From Sinorhizobium medicae (GTDB lineage: Bacteria > Pseudomonadota > Alphaproteobacteria > Rhizobiales > Rhizobiaceae), in assembly GCF_007827695.1 (NCBI RefSeq), contig NZ_VITA01000005.1, positions 352,799-416,798 of the forward strand: a DNA stretch of 64,000 nucleotides, given 5' to 3'. Numbering within the stretch: the first letter of the stretch is position 1; the number at the start of each line of letters is the position of its first letter. The notes beneath the pieces were generated by a model. It saw only the letters and a list, made by a program, of their open reading frames with translations, searched no databases and was not told the origin of the DNA. A program made the position numbers and the translations under genes. Positions 25,883-34,471 of the stretch are shown here, piece by piece.

Positions 25883-28800
25883 TCACCCGATCGCCATAAG
25901 ACTCGCATTGCCCCCGGCTGCTGCCGTGTTGATCGAGGCGGAGACCTCTTCCACGAGCCAGTTCAGGCAATAGGCGTCGGGGTTGCGGGCGATCTCTTCA
26001 CTCGATGCTGCCTGGACGAGCAGCAGCGGCCCCGGCAGTGCGGCGATCGCTTTATTGACCGCGCGGATTCGCTCGCCATCGCCTTCGACGAGGGCGCCGG
26101 CGAACGGACCGTCGGCAGCCCAATCCTTGGACCAGGAGACACGCAGGCCGACGGTTTGCGGCAGGTCTTTCAGCGAAGGCTGCAGGCCGGAGGCAGCATC
26201 GATCACCACGCTGTTGCCGGTTGCAAGGGCGGCGGCAAGCTGGTGATAGAGCCCACTCGCCGTTGCCGGCACGAGGAGGATGCGGCCGCGCGCATGGAGG
26301 GTATAGAGATTGCGTTCGCCGACCGGGCCGGGCAATTCGAGATCAAGGCCGAGAGCCGAGCTGCTCCCGGCATTGCGGGCCGCTTCGGCCTCCGCGCATG
26401 CGCCTTTGCCATCCAGCCATTTCGTGAAGTCGAGAAGGACCGGGTCCGTGTGCACCGAGCTGTGCTGCGGCGGGACCGGTGCGGTGGCGACAAGGCGGCC
26501 GAGATAAAGCGGACCGCCCGCCTTCGGCCCGGTGCCGGAAAGACCGCGGCCGCCGAAGGGCTGCACGCCCACGACCGCGCCGATGATGTTTCGGTTGATG
26601 TAGAGGTTGCCTGCCTTGATGCGGCTTGTCACATGCGCGATCGTCTCGTCCAGGCGGGTGTGCAGGCCGAAGGTGAGGCCATAGCCGGTCGCGTTGATGT
26701 CGTCCACCAGCCGGTCGAGACCATCGCGCCGGTAGCGAATGACGTGCAGCACCGGTCCGAAGACCTCGCGTTCGAGATCGGAAAGTTTTTCGAGTTCGAT
26801 GATCGTCGGAGGGACGAAGGTGCCCTGGTCCGTCTCCGAGGCAAGTCCGATCTGCTCGACCTTGCGGCCGAGCTCGCGCATCCGTGCGATATGCTTTTCT
26901 ATATTCTCCTTCGCCTCTGACGTGATGACGGGTCCGACGTCCACGGAAAGGCGATCGGTGCGGCCGATCTGCAGTTCGTGCAGCGCTCCCTTCAGCATGG
27001 TCAGGATGCGCTCGGCCACGTCTTCCTGCAGGCACAGCACGCGCAACGCCGAGCAGCGCTGGCCGGCGCTGTCGAAGGCGGAGGCGATCACGTCGCCGAC
27101 CACCTGCTCGGCCAGCGCCGAGGAGTCGACGATCATGGCGTTCTGGCCCCCCGTTTCGGCGATCAGCGGAATCGGCCGGCCGGCTAGCGAGAGGCGGTCG
27201 GCAAGCTGCGCCTGAATCAGCCGCGCGACTTCCGTCGATCCGGTAAACATCACGCCTGCGGTTTCGGGCGCGGCAACCAGAGCAGCGCCGATGCGGCCGT
27301 CGCCCGGAAGAAGCTGCAGCGCCCTCGCCGGAATACCCGCTTCCTGAAGGATACGGACGCCCTCGGCGGCGATCAGGGGCGTTTCTTCCGCGGGTTTCGC
27401 GAGCACCGGATTGCCGGCGACCAGTGCCGCGGCAATCTGGCCGGTGAAGATCGCCAGCGGGAAGTTCCATGGACTGATGCAGACGACGGGACCGAGAGGC
27501 CTGTGGCCGGGACCGAGGGTACGACGCGTCTGTTCGGCATAGTAGCGGAGGAAGTCGATCGCTTCGCGCACCTCGGCAATGGCGTTCAGCGCCGACTTGC
27601 CCGCTTCCCGGATAATCAGTCCGAGGAGCGTCGGCATGCGTGCCTGCATGAGGCCGGCGGCGCGGTCCAGGCAGGCGGCGCGCTCGGAGGGTGAGACCGC
27701 CGCCCAATCCGCCGCCGCTTCGGCGGCCAGACGCGCGGCGCGCCTTGCGTCCTCTTCCGAGGTTTCCGTCACCGAACCGACGACGTCGCGATGATCGCCG
27801 GGGTTCAGAACAGGCAGTGTCTCGCCGGCAACAGGTCCGGTTGCGAGCCGCGGAACGCAAGTCCAGCCATTTGCGGCGCTTGCCTTCAGCGCATCCGTGA
27901 GGGACGCAAGCGTTTCCTCGTTGGAAAGATCGAGCCCGGCGGAGTTGGTCCGGGAATCGCCGAAGAGTTCGGCGGGCAGGGCGATCTTGTCGTGCCTGGC
28001 CCCGACGACCGGCATGCCACGAACGATTTCGACGGGATCGGCGATCAGCTCGTCGATCGAGACCTTCGGGTCGTTGATGCGATGCACGAAGGAAGAGTTC
28101 GCGCCGTTTTCGAGCAGGCGGCGGACCAGATAGGCAAGCAGTGTTTCGTGCGTGCCGACCGGAGCATAGATACGGCAGGGACGATCGAGATTTCCGAGGC
28201 CGACGACCTCTTCGTAAAGCGGCTCGCCCATGCCGTGCAGGCACTGAAACTCGTATTTGCCCACCTGAAAATCCTTGCCGGCCATGTGGTAGATGGCAGC
28301 GAGCGTCTGGGCATTGTGAGTCGCGAATTGCGGGAAAATCACGTCTGTCGCGGCAAGCAGCTTGGCTGCGCAGGCGAGATAGGAGACGTCGGTATGGATC
28401 TTTCGCGTGAAGACCGGAAAATCCTCGAGCCCATCGAGCTGCGCGCGTTTGATTTCGGCATCCCAATAGGCACCCTTTACGAGCCGGACCATGATCCGCC
28501 GGCCGGAGCGGCGGGCCAGATCGATGACGAAGTCCAGCACGAAGGGGCAGCGCTTGCCATAGGCCTGCACGACGAAGCCCATGCCGTTCCAGCCGGAGAG
28601 CTCGGCGTCGAGGCAGAGCTCCTCAAGGAGATCGAGCGAGAGTTCCAGCCGGTCCGCTTCCTCGGCGTCGATGTTGAGGCCGATATCGTATTTCCTGGCG
28701 AGCAGGGCGAGCGCCTTCACCTTGGGCAGCAATTCGCCCATGACCCGCACCGCCTGAGCACGGGTGTAGCGGGGATGCAGCGCCGAGAGCTTGATCGAGA

Positions 28801-29584
28801 TGCCGGGGCCCTCATAGATGCCCCGTCCGGCGGAAGCCTTGCCGATGGCGTGAATGGCACTCTCATAATCCCTGTAATAACGCTCGGCATCGGCGGCGGT
28901 GGTCGCCGCCTCGCCGAGCATGTCGTAGGAGTAGCGGAAGCCCTTGCCTTCGAGCTCCTTCGAACGCTTCAGCGCCTCCTCGATCGTCTCGCCGGTGACG
29001 AACTGTTCGCCCATCATCCGCATGGCCATGTCGACGCCGCGCCGGATCACGGGCTCGCCGCAGCGCGAGATGAGCCTTGTCAATGCCGCCGAGAGGCTGC
29101 GGTCGTTGACCGTGGAGGTCAGCTTTCCGGTGACCACAAGCCCCCAGGTCGCCGCATTGACGAAGAGCGAGCGGCTGCCGCCGAGATGCGATTTCCAGTT
29201 CCCATCGGCAATCTTGTCGCGGATGAGCGCGTCACGGGTCGCGGTATCGGGAATGCGCAGCAGCGCTTCCGCAAGGCACATGAGCGCCACGCCTTCCTGG
29301 CTCGAAAGTGAATATTCCTGCACGAGCCCTTCGACGCCGGAGCCGCTGTGCTTGCCGCGAAGCGCCTCGATCAGCTTGCGCGCGGTCCTCGATGCGGCTT
29401 CCCGTGTTTCCTTCGATTGCGTCGCCGCCTCGACGAGCGGAGGCAGGCATTCCGTTTCCGGGCGGCGGTATGCGGCCGTAATCGCCTGGCGCAGCGTGCT
29501 TTGCGGCTGGACCGGCGGTGCGAAGTCGGCGAACGGTGCGGGTGCAGCATCGATAGCGGGTTTCTGAAGCGGGCTCTGGCTCAT
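25883..29584 (-). CDS. putA: Bifunctional proline dehydrogenase / L-glutamate gamma-semialdehyde dehydrogenase
   Basis: Oxidises proline to glutamate in two steps, with FAD- then NAD-linked chemistry and substrate channelling, on the inner face of the membrane. The 1233-residue protein has an N-terminal arm, the PRODH barrel (about 160-480, with LVKGAYWDAEIKRAQ and RRS near the flavin), the aldehyde dehydrogenase domain (about 560-1020, catalytic cysteine in GQRCSALRVL), and a C-terminal ALDH-like domain ending NTAAAGGNASLMAIG. No ribbon-helix-helix domain is present, so it does not repress its own gene as E. coli PutA does. No putR-like regulator is adjacent. The start at 29584 (MSQSPLQ) is chosen over 29671 because it has GGAGGAC upstream. 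Confidence 0.95.
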   Translation of the reverse strand: MSQSPLQKPAIDAAPAPFADFAPPVQPQSTLRQAITAAYRRPETECLPPLVEAATQSKETREAASRTARKLIEALRGKHSGSGVEGLVQEYSLSSQEGVALMCLAEALLRIPDTATRDALIRDKIADGNWKSHLGGSRSLFVNAATWGLVVTGKLTSTVNDRSLSAALTRLISRCGEPVIRRGVDMAMRMMGEQFVTGETIEEALKRSKELEGKGFRYSYDMLGEAATTAADAERYYRDYESAIHAIGKASAGRGIYEGPGISIKLSALHPRYTRAQAVRVMGELLPKVKALALLARKYDIGLNIDAEEADRLELSLDLLEELCLDAELSGWNGMGFVVQAYGKRCPFVLDFVIDLARRSGRRIMVRLVKGAYWDAEIKRAQLDGLEDFPVFTRKIHTDVSYLACAAKLLAATDVIFPQFATHNAQTLAAIYHMAGKDFQVGKYEFQCLHGMGEPLYEEVVGLGNLDRPCRIYAPVGTHETLLAYLVRRLLENGANSSFVHRINDPKVSIDELIADPVEIVRGMPVVGARHDKIALPAELFGDSRTNSAGLDLSNEETLASLTDALKASAANGWTCVPRLATGPVAGETLPVLNPGDHRDVVGSVTETSEEDARRAARLAAEAAADWAAVSPSERAACLDRAAGLMQARMPTLLGLIIREAGKSALNAIAEVREAIDFLRYYAEQTRRTLGPGHRPLGPVVCISPWNFPLAIFTGQIAAALVAGNPVLAKPAEETPLIAAEGVRILQEAGIPARALQLLPGDGRIGAALVAAPETAGVMFTGSTEVARLIQAQLADRLSLAGRPIPLIAETGGQNAMIVDSSALAEQVVGDVIASAFDSAGQRCSALRVLCLQEDVAERILTMLKGALHELQIGRTDRLSVDVGPVITSEAKENIEKHIARMRELGRKVEQIGLASETDQGTFVPPTIIELEKLSDLEREVFGPVLHVIRYRRDGLDRLVDDINATGYGLTFGLHTRLDETIAHVTSRIKAGNLYINRNIIGAVVGVQPFGGRGLSGTGPKAGGPLYLGRLVATAPVPPQHSSVHTDPVLLDFTKWLDGKGACAEAEAARNAGSSSALGLDLELPGPVGERNLYTLHARGRILLVPATASGLYHQLAAALATGNSVVIDAASGLQPSLKDLPQTVGLRVSWSKDWAADGPFAGALVEGDGERIRAVNKAIAALPGPLLLVQAASSEEIARNPDAYCLNWLVEEVSASINTAAAGGNASLMAIG

Positions 29585-29761
29585 TGATGCTGTCCTCCAC
29601 GGAACGGTAGCGGGCGCTCCGACGCCCTGATGTCGTGGCAGAAAATACGCGTGCTGCCACCGAACATCCATCCGGCAAATCAGCCATCGCGCCGAATCTC
29701 TCTCTATCGGTCTACGAAAAAAGAGAGACTTATACGGAGGGCGGGCGAATGGCCCGGACGA

Positions 29762-30082
29762 TCATAGGCCAGCCGCCACTCCAAAGAATTGCTCCCGCGC
29801 CATCAGGCACTCGTCGTCGCCTGGCATGCAGGTGCGACAGACGATGGGGCGCATCTCGTACACCTTGCAGCCTACGGAGCGGCCGAGCTTGCCCTCGAGC
29901 GCCGTGCAGCGATCGTTCTCGCAGCGCATGCCGCCGAGATCCGCGGCCACATAGGCTGCCGGAATGCGTTCGAGCTCTTCCTCCGTCTCCAGCGAGAAAC
30001 GAGGCCAGTCGGCCGAATAAGCGCAGCAGGCGCCGCAACTCTGGCAGTCGAAATCCGGATTGGCGGCAACAGCATGGTTCAT
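29762..30082 (-). CDS. YkgJ-family cysteine cluster protein
   Basis: A 106-residue protein with the cysteine pattern of the YkgJ/CxxCxxCC family: CQSCGACC near residue 14, then ENDRC, VGCKVYEMRPIVCRTC and DDEC. These probably bind zinc or an iron-sulfur centre; the biochemical role is unproven. It starts 58 bases after the phosphodiesterase gene and reads the same way, so it could belong to that transcript. putA lies 177 bases downstream with its own presumed promoter. Confidence 0.83.
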   Translation of the reverse strand: MNHAVAANPDFDCQSCGACCAYSADWPRFSLETEEELERIPAAYVAADLGGMRCENDRCTALEGKLGRSVGCKVYEMRPIVCRTCMPGDDECLMAREQFFGVAAGL

Positions 30083-30140
30083 GGCGCAAGCCTATCACGA
30101 AGCGGGTGGCGGCGGGAATGCCTCAGCTTGCGCCGGCGGA

Positions 30141-30947
30141 TCACGTGCCCATCGCGTCGCGCCGCGCTATCTCGTAGTCTTCCGTGTGTACGAGCACGCC
30201 GTCCGGGGTCACCAGCGCGATCCCGTAGGCTGCCGGTTCGTCAACCGAAAGGGACGCATCCGCCGTGGCGAAGGGCATCGGCTGCTGATGTACCGGGCTT
30301 TTGAAAATCGAGAAGGGGATGCCTCGACTTGAGCCGCTGATGGTGCGGTGAACGTGGCCGGCGAAGATATGGCGAACATTGCCATGCCGCTTCACCAGGG
30401 CATAGAATTCGTCTTCATTGACGAGGCGGATCATATCCATGCCGGCAAATCCGCTGGCATGCGGCGGGTGGTGCATAAAGATGAGCGCCGGCCGGTCGCC
30501 GGCCTCGCCGAGCTGCCGGTCGAGCCAGGCGAGTCGCGTTTGGCAGAGATGGCCGGCATGGCTCACGGGATAGTCGTAGGGCGGCGCAAACAAGGTGTCG
30601 AGGAGAATGGCGCGGCAATCGGGGAAATCGATCGCCTGCTGGACGAAGCCGTTGGCGTCCGTCACCGCTTCGGCGAAGACGTCCAGAAACAGCTCGCGCC
30701 TGTCGTGATTGCCGATCATGAGTGCTGCCGGAGGCATCAACTCGCGGAGAAGCGCCTGCAGCCGCTCATAGGATTCGCGATCCGCCGCATGCGCGAGATC
30801 GCCGGCAAAAATTACCAGGTCCGCATCCGCATGAAAGCGATTGACATGGGCAATGCCGTTGGCAAGCCGCCGGTGGGGGTCGAGTCCGATGATGGTCCCG
30901 CCTTCGGGAACCATGTGCAGGTCGGAGAAAATGATAAGTTTCGTCAT
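30141..30947 (-). CDS. spdA: Class III metallophosphoesterase, cyclic nucleotide phosphodiesterase (SpdA-like)
   Basis: Calcineurin-like phosphoesterase of 268 residues. The metal-binding motifs are complete: FSDLHM (about residue 7), GDLAH (about 48), GNHDRRE (about 79), MHHPPH (about 158) and AGHVH (about 197). S. meliloti SpdA, encoded beside clr and a receptor cyclase, hydrolyses 2',3'-cyclic nucleotides in vitro; this gene has the same context and architecture. The start at 30947 (MTKLIIFSDLH) replaces a longer frame open to 31004. It lies 109 bases after the Sel1-like gene on the same strand and may be co-transcribed from the Clr-box promoter. The physiological substrate remains uncertain. 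Confidence 0.85.
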   Translation of the reverse strand: MTKLIIFSDLHMVPEGGTIIGLDPHRRLANGIAHVNRFHADADLVIFAGDLAHAADRESYERLQALLRELMPPAALMIGNHDRRELFLDVFAEAVTDANGFVQQAIDFPDCRAILLDTLFAPPYDYPVSHAGHLCQTRLAWLDRQLGEAGDRPALIFMHHPPHASGFAGMDMIRLVNEDEFYALVKRHGNVRHIFAGHVHRTISGSSRGIPFSIFKSPVHQQPMPFATADASLSVDEPAAYGIALVTPDGVLVHTEDYEIARRDAMGT

Positions 30948-31056
30948 ATGCGTCCCGCGTGATGTCTCTCGCGCCACGCTCCTGCGCCTGCTCATGGGCG
31001 TCAAGCGGAATCTTCGGGCTGGTCTTGGGCATATCGGGCGGCGCGGGCGCCTTTCG

Positions 31057-31620
31057 TCACCGCGACGGGTCGGCGCTTACCTGAGCAAAGCGCCGGGCAG
31101 CCATTACATCACCTGAGGACGTGTCGGCAGTATCGCGGAGGGCGACGGCGAGGCTGCGGGCGGCGAGTGCATTTCCCTGTCCCGCGGCGCGCTGATAATA
31201 GCGACGCGCGGACTCCAGATCGCCGCGTCCGGCGAGCAGATCGGCATAGCTGACCATCGCCGAAGCGTGGCCGTTCTGCGCGGCCTGTTCGAGAATTTGG
31301 GCCGACTGCAGCTTCTGGCCAGCCCTGTCGAGAACACGTGCCAGCTGGAACTGCGTTCGGCCACCGCCATTTTGATTGTAGGCTTCCCGGCAGGCCGAAA
31401 GCGCGACGCCGATCCGGATGTCTTTCGTAGCGACGGCCGGAAAATTCCGGTTGCGTTCGACGTCCGATTCGCTGCCCGCCTCCCGGTCGCATTGCTCGGC
31501 GGCAGTGAGATCGCCTGCGCGCGCCGTGGAAGACGCCATCGCGGCAAGAGCAAGGAGCAGGATGGCCGCGAGCGGATAGCCCAAGCCAATCCGAAGGCTC
31601 GATTTAACGTGCTTGTTCAT
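31057..31620 (-). CDS. Secreted Sel1/TPR-repeat-like protein, probable Clr target
   Basis: A 187-residue protein with a signal peptide (about 1-36, cleavage near STARAGD) and a mature part with two or three Sel1-like helical repeats (about 88-165, for example AQNGHASAMVSYADLLAGRGDLESARRYYQ). Two cysteines (EQC and SAC) could form a disulfide. By position between the phosphodiesterase and FecR/cyclase genes it corresponds to the small gene that I recall as the cAMP-dependent Clr target in the S. meliloti infection-control pathway. A consensus Clr box lies 51 bases upstream of the ATG. The function of the protein itself is unknown. Confidence 0.8.
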   Translation of the reverse strand: MNKHVKSSLRIGLGYPLAAILLLALAAMASSTARAGDLTAAEQCDREAGSESDVERNRNFPAVATKDIRIGVALSACREAYNQNGGGRTQFQLARVLDRAGQKLQSAQILEQAAQNGHASAMVSYADLLAGRGDLESARRYYQRAAGQGNALAARSLAVALRDTADTSSGDVMAARRFAQVSADPSR

Positions 31621-31671
31621 GGTGCCCTCCCTCTACCCGACACCACCCTAGGGCCGTCCCAACCCGGCAGC

Positions 31672-31687
31672 TGTTCCGAGGGAAACA
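31672..31687. promoter_or_regulatory. Clr (Crp-like) binding box
   Basis: TGTTCCGAGGGAAACA matches every specified position of the Clr-box consensus I remember for S. meliloti (HGTYHC-N4-GRWACA). It is an almost perfect palindrome. It lies 51 bases upstream of the Sel1-like gene and 125 bases upstream of the divergent FecR gene, in the same locus as clr and the cyclase. Confidence 0.78.
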
Positions 31688-31812
31688 GCGATGATGGAGC
31701 TGAACCGGTGATTGAACCCCAAGATGCATCTTGAATCGGGCACGCCTCGGTCTATCCTCGCAATGAGCCGGTGGCCGAACAGGGAGCGCTGCGAAATGCA
31801 GGGGAGAAGCCG

Positions 31813-32427
31813 ATGCGGCAGTTCGAGATGAGGAGACGGAATTTTCTTGGCGGCCTGCTGCTTGCCACCGCATTTGGCGGTCGCTCGATGGCAGCCGCTC
31901 CCGTCGTCGGCAAGGCCGCGAAAATCCGCGGTAATGTCCGCCGCCGGCAGGGCGGGGACGAAGAACGGCTGGCGATCGGCGGCGCGGTTCTCGACAGGGA
32001 CTACGTCCTGACGAGCACCAACAGCTTCGCCGATCTCGCGCTGAGCGAGACGCGCCTTCTGCTGGGTCCGCAAACCGAACTCCTGATCGACAGCTACATC
32101 GCCGGCCAGGGCGGAACCCTGGAACTCGGCCTGGGCCGGATGGTGTTCGACCGGCCCGAGGGCTTGCCGAAGGTGGACATGGCAGTGCGCACCGCCTTCG
32201 GCATGATCGGCGTTCGCGGAACGAAGTTCTTCTGCGGCCCGAGCCGCGCGGCTTTCGCGGTCTTCGTGGAACGTGGCGTCGTCTCGGTCCGGGGCGGCGG
32301 CGTTACACGGACCGTCGCAGCAGGCGAGGGCGTCGATTTCAGCAGCCCCGGCGCCGCTCCAAGCGAACCGATCCGCTGGGGGCAGGCAAGAATACGCCAA
32401 GCCTATGCGAGTGTCGGGTTGAGGTAG
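31813..32427 (+). CDS. FecR-domain protein with twin-arginine signal
   Basis: A 204-residue exported protein with a FecR-type beta-domain. The N-terminus MRQFEMRRRNFLGGLLLATAFGG holds a twin-arginine motif (RRRNFLGG), so Tat export to the periplasm is likely. The FecR domain spans about residues 40-165 (SFADLALSETRLLLGPQTEL, GMIGVRGTKFF). The ATG at 31813 follows GGGGAGAAG. It is transcribed toward, and ends 48 bases from, the convergent CHASE2 cyclase gene. FecR and CHASE2-cyclase genes are often neighbours, which suggests that the FecR protein is a periplasmic partner or ligand of the cyclase sensor. Divergent from the Clr target gene. Confidence 0.85.
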   Translation: MRQFEMRRRNFLGGLLLATAFGGRSMAAAPVVGKAAKIRGNVRRRQGGDEERLAIGGAVLDRDYVLTSTNSFADLALSETRLLLGPQTELLIDSYIAGQGGTLELGLGRMVFDRPEGLPKVDMAVRTAFGMIGVRGTKFFCGPSRAAFAVFVERGVVSVRGGGVTRTVAAGEGVDFSSPGAAPSEPIRWGQARIRQAYASVGLR

Positions 32428-32475
32428 GGGCGACAGCTGGCATCCCGCGATGCGGTTGCTGTAGATGTGTGCCTG

Positions 32476-34383
32476 TCATTCCGCTCGAAGGTGCTTATTC
32501 AGTCCGTCACCCGCTACCGTGAAAAGCTCGATCGGCCCGAAGCCCCTGATGTCATGCCGCCCAAGCGCCGTTAGCGCCGCTTTCGACTGCGCGGCCGCTG
32601 CCGGGCCGATGCAGATGCCGGTGCCGAGGAACTTGTTCGCCTCCTGAAGGCGCGCAGCGAGATTCACCGCATCGCCGTGGGCGGTATAGTCGAGCTTCCC
32701 GCCGGCGCCCACTTCTCCCAGCACCGCCGCGCCCGTCTCGATGCCGATGCGGGTCCTGCCGAAGCCCTGTTCGGCGAATTGCGGGCGGCAGCGCATTTCC
32801 TCGGTAAGAAGATGGATCGCCATGGCGCAGTCGATCGCCTGGTCTACATGGCCGGGCAGGTCCTCAGGAGCGTTGAAGAGAGCATGGACGGCATCGCCGA
32901 CGACCTTGTCGACCATGCCACCATATCCGGAGACGAGCGCGTTCACCTCGGCGAAATAGATGTCGAGCAGGGCGACAAGTTCGCGGGGACCAAGCTTTTG
33001 CGAAAGCGTCGAGAAACCCTCGATATCGGTGAAGAGCGCCGTTACCGGACGTTCCTCACCGGCCAGGCGTTCGCCATCGGGCCCGTCTATGTAGCGCGCC
33101 ACCACGGACTGCGGCAGGTATTGCGAGAATTTCCGCCGGGCGGCCGCCTCGGCGCGAAGCGTGCGCGCGAGCTGTAATGCGCTGGTGACGACGAGGACCG
33201 CGATCAGTGCCAAGGATGTGCCGACCGCGTCGAAGAGCCAACCGGTGGAGGCATAGATCGCACCGGAGAAGGTGATGAAGGCGAGCACCGCCGCGGCCCC
33301 CAGTATAAGGGACGATTGCGGGCGGAGCCTGGTTGCCGCATAGGCGGCAGCGACTCCCGCGGCCAAACTGAAGACAGCTTCGATAAGCGGCAGGTGGCTG
33401 CCGCGGTAGGGCACGAAGCCGGTCATGATCGCATTGGCGACATCGGCGTGGATCTGAACAGATGGCTGGAGCGGCATGGATGCGGTGGGCCGCAGGCCAC
33501 CGAGGCTCGGCATGCTGCTGCCTATCAACACTACCCTTCCTTTCAGATGACTTTCGTCGACGCGTCCGTCAAGAACGTCGGCGGCCGAGATCGTGCGCGC
33601 GGCGATCGCCTCTTCAGAACTTGCTGCGAAGCGCAGGTTGCCGCTCTCGTCGAGGGGGATGATCGCGTGATCGAGTCTCAACCAGGCGGGCTCTCCGCCG
33701 AGAACAGGCGTGCTGCTGCCGGCGGCAAGCCGGCCCGCTTCGATACCAAGGGACGGGTAGGCATCATTGCCCAGGATGGCGAAGGCCTGCACGCGCCGGA
33801 CTCGCGCATCCTCGTCGCCGACGAGAAAAGCCGCAGTCGCGGCCTCGGATCGGTCCATGAAGCCGGGGCAGGAGGTCTCCGCCCCTTCAATGAACCATTG
33901 CGCTGGGACGGCCAGCTGGCGCCTGCGGGCCAGGGGCGGGACGGGGCGCGGCCGTTCGATAACGCGGTCGGCCGCCAGGAAGCCGAGGGCTGCGGGCACC
34001 TTGCCGATTGCCGCAGCAAGCGCGGCGTTGGCGGATGAAGCCGGATCGCAGGCGGAACTGAAGACGAAATCAACGGCAAGCATTTTCGGCGCGGCCGCGG
34101 CCAGGCGCGAAATGAGGTCGGCGGTTGCGGCCCTGTTCCAACTGCCGCCATTCGCTTCGTAGGCCTCGCGATCGACGTCGACGACGATGATGTCCGGCGA
34201 CCTTGGCGGAGGGACCCATTGGGTCAGATTGTCGAAGAAAAGTTCACGCTGGGTGCCGAGGATGGTTGCAGCATAGAAAAGCAGCGCCGCCGCGGCGAGG
34301 CTGGCAAAGACCCCGCCCCAGAGCGGGGTGACGCGGTAAAGCAGCCTGGGTTCTATGCGCAGCCGCCCTAGAACGCGTCGCAT
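32476..34383 (-). CDS. cyaD1: CHASE2-domain receptor adenylate cyclase (CyaD1-like)
   Basis: Class III nucleotide cyclase of 635 residues. An N-terminal membrane helix (about 20-42) is followed by an extracytoplasmic CHASE2 sensor (about 45-335), three membrane helices (about 340-415), and a cytoplasmic cyclase domain (about 445-620). Metal-binding aspartates are in TALFTDIEGFS and VGDAVHALF, the substrate lysine in GGMVDKVVGD, and the transition-state Asn/Arg in GDAVNLAARL. It should make cAMP for Clr in response to a plant or periplasmic signal; related S. meliloti receptor cyclases limit secondary infection on Medicago. It follows clr by 88 bases and is probably co-transcribed. The cyaD1 label rests on gene order. 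Confidence 0.87.
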   Translation of the reverse strand: MRRVLGRLRIEPRLLYRVTPLWGGVFASLAAAALLFYAATILGTQRELFFDNLTQWVPPPRSPDIIVVDVDREAYEANGGSWNRAATADLISRLAAAAPKMLAVDFVFSSACDPASSANAALAAAIGKVPAALGFLAADRVIERPRPVPPLARRRQLAVPAQWFIEGAETSCPGFMDRSEAATAAFLVGDEDARVRRVQAFAILGNDAYPSLGIEAGRLAAGSSTPVLGGEPAWLRLDHAIIPLDESGNLRFAASSEEAIAARTISAADVLDGRVDESHLKGRVVLIGSSMPSLGGLRPTASMPLQPSVQIHADVANAIMTGFVPYRGSHLPLIEAVFSLAAGVAAAYAATRLRPQSSLILGAAAVLAFITFSGAIYASTGWLFDAVGTSLALIAVLVVTSALQLARTLRAEAAARRKFSQYLPQSVVARYIDGPDGERLAGEERPVTALFTDIEGFSTLSQKLGPRELVALLDIYFAEVNALVSGYGGMVDKVVGDAVHALFNAPEDLPGHVDQAIDCAMAIHLLTEEMRCRPQFAEQGFGRTRIGIETGAAVLGEVGAGGKLDYTAHGDAVNLAARLQEANKFLGTGICIGPAAAAQSKAALTALGRHDIRGFGPIELFTVAGDGLNKHLRAE

Positions 34384-34437
34384 TCGGCCGTCCTCTTGGG
34401 ATGCGCTTCAGGTCCTCGTTTTGCCGAATGTCGCCGT

Positions 34438-34462
34438 CCCAAAACCGCCGCGCTTTTTTGGG
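34438..34462. promoter_or_regulatory. Stem-loop between clr and the cyclase gene
   Basis: Arms CCCAAAA (34438-34444) and TTTTGGG (34456-34462) enclose a GC-rich loop, and flanking TGTCG/CGACA could extend the stem. It lies 10 bases after the clr stop and 55 bases before the cyclase ATG, so it could attenuate read-through or stabilise the clr message. Confidence 0.35.
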
Positions 34463-34471
34463 CGACATGCA

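Noticed and set aside
26343-28466. 707-codon leftward frame inside putA
   Set aside because: Arginine/proline-rich shadow of the putA reading frame on the same strand; putA motifs fix the true frame.
27791-29311. 506-codon rightward frame opposite putA
   Set aside because: Antisense shadow, no recognisable domain, no ribosome site.
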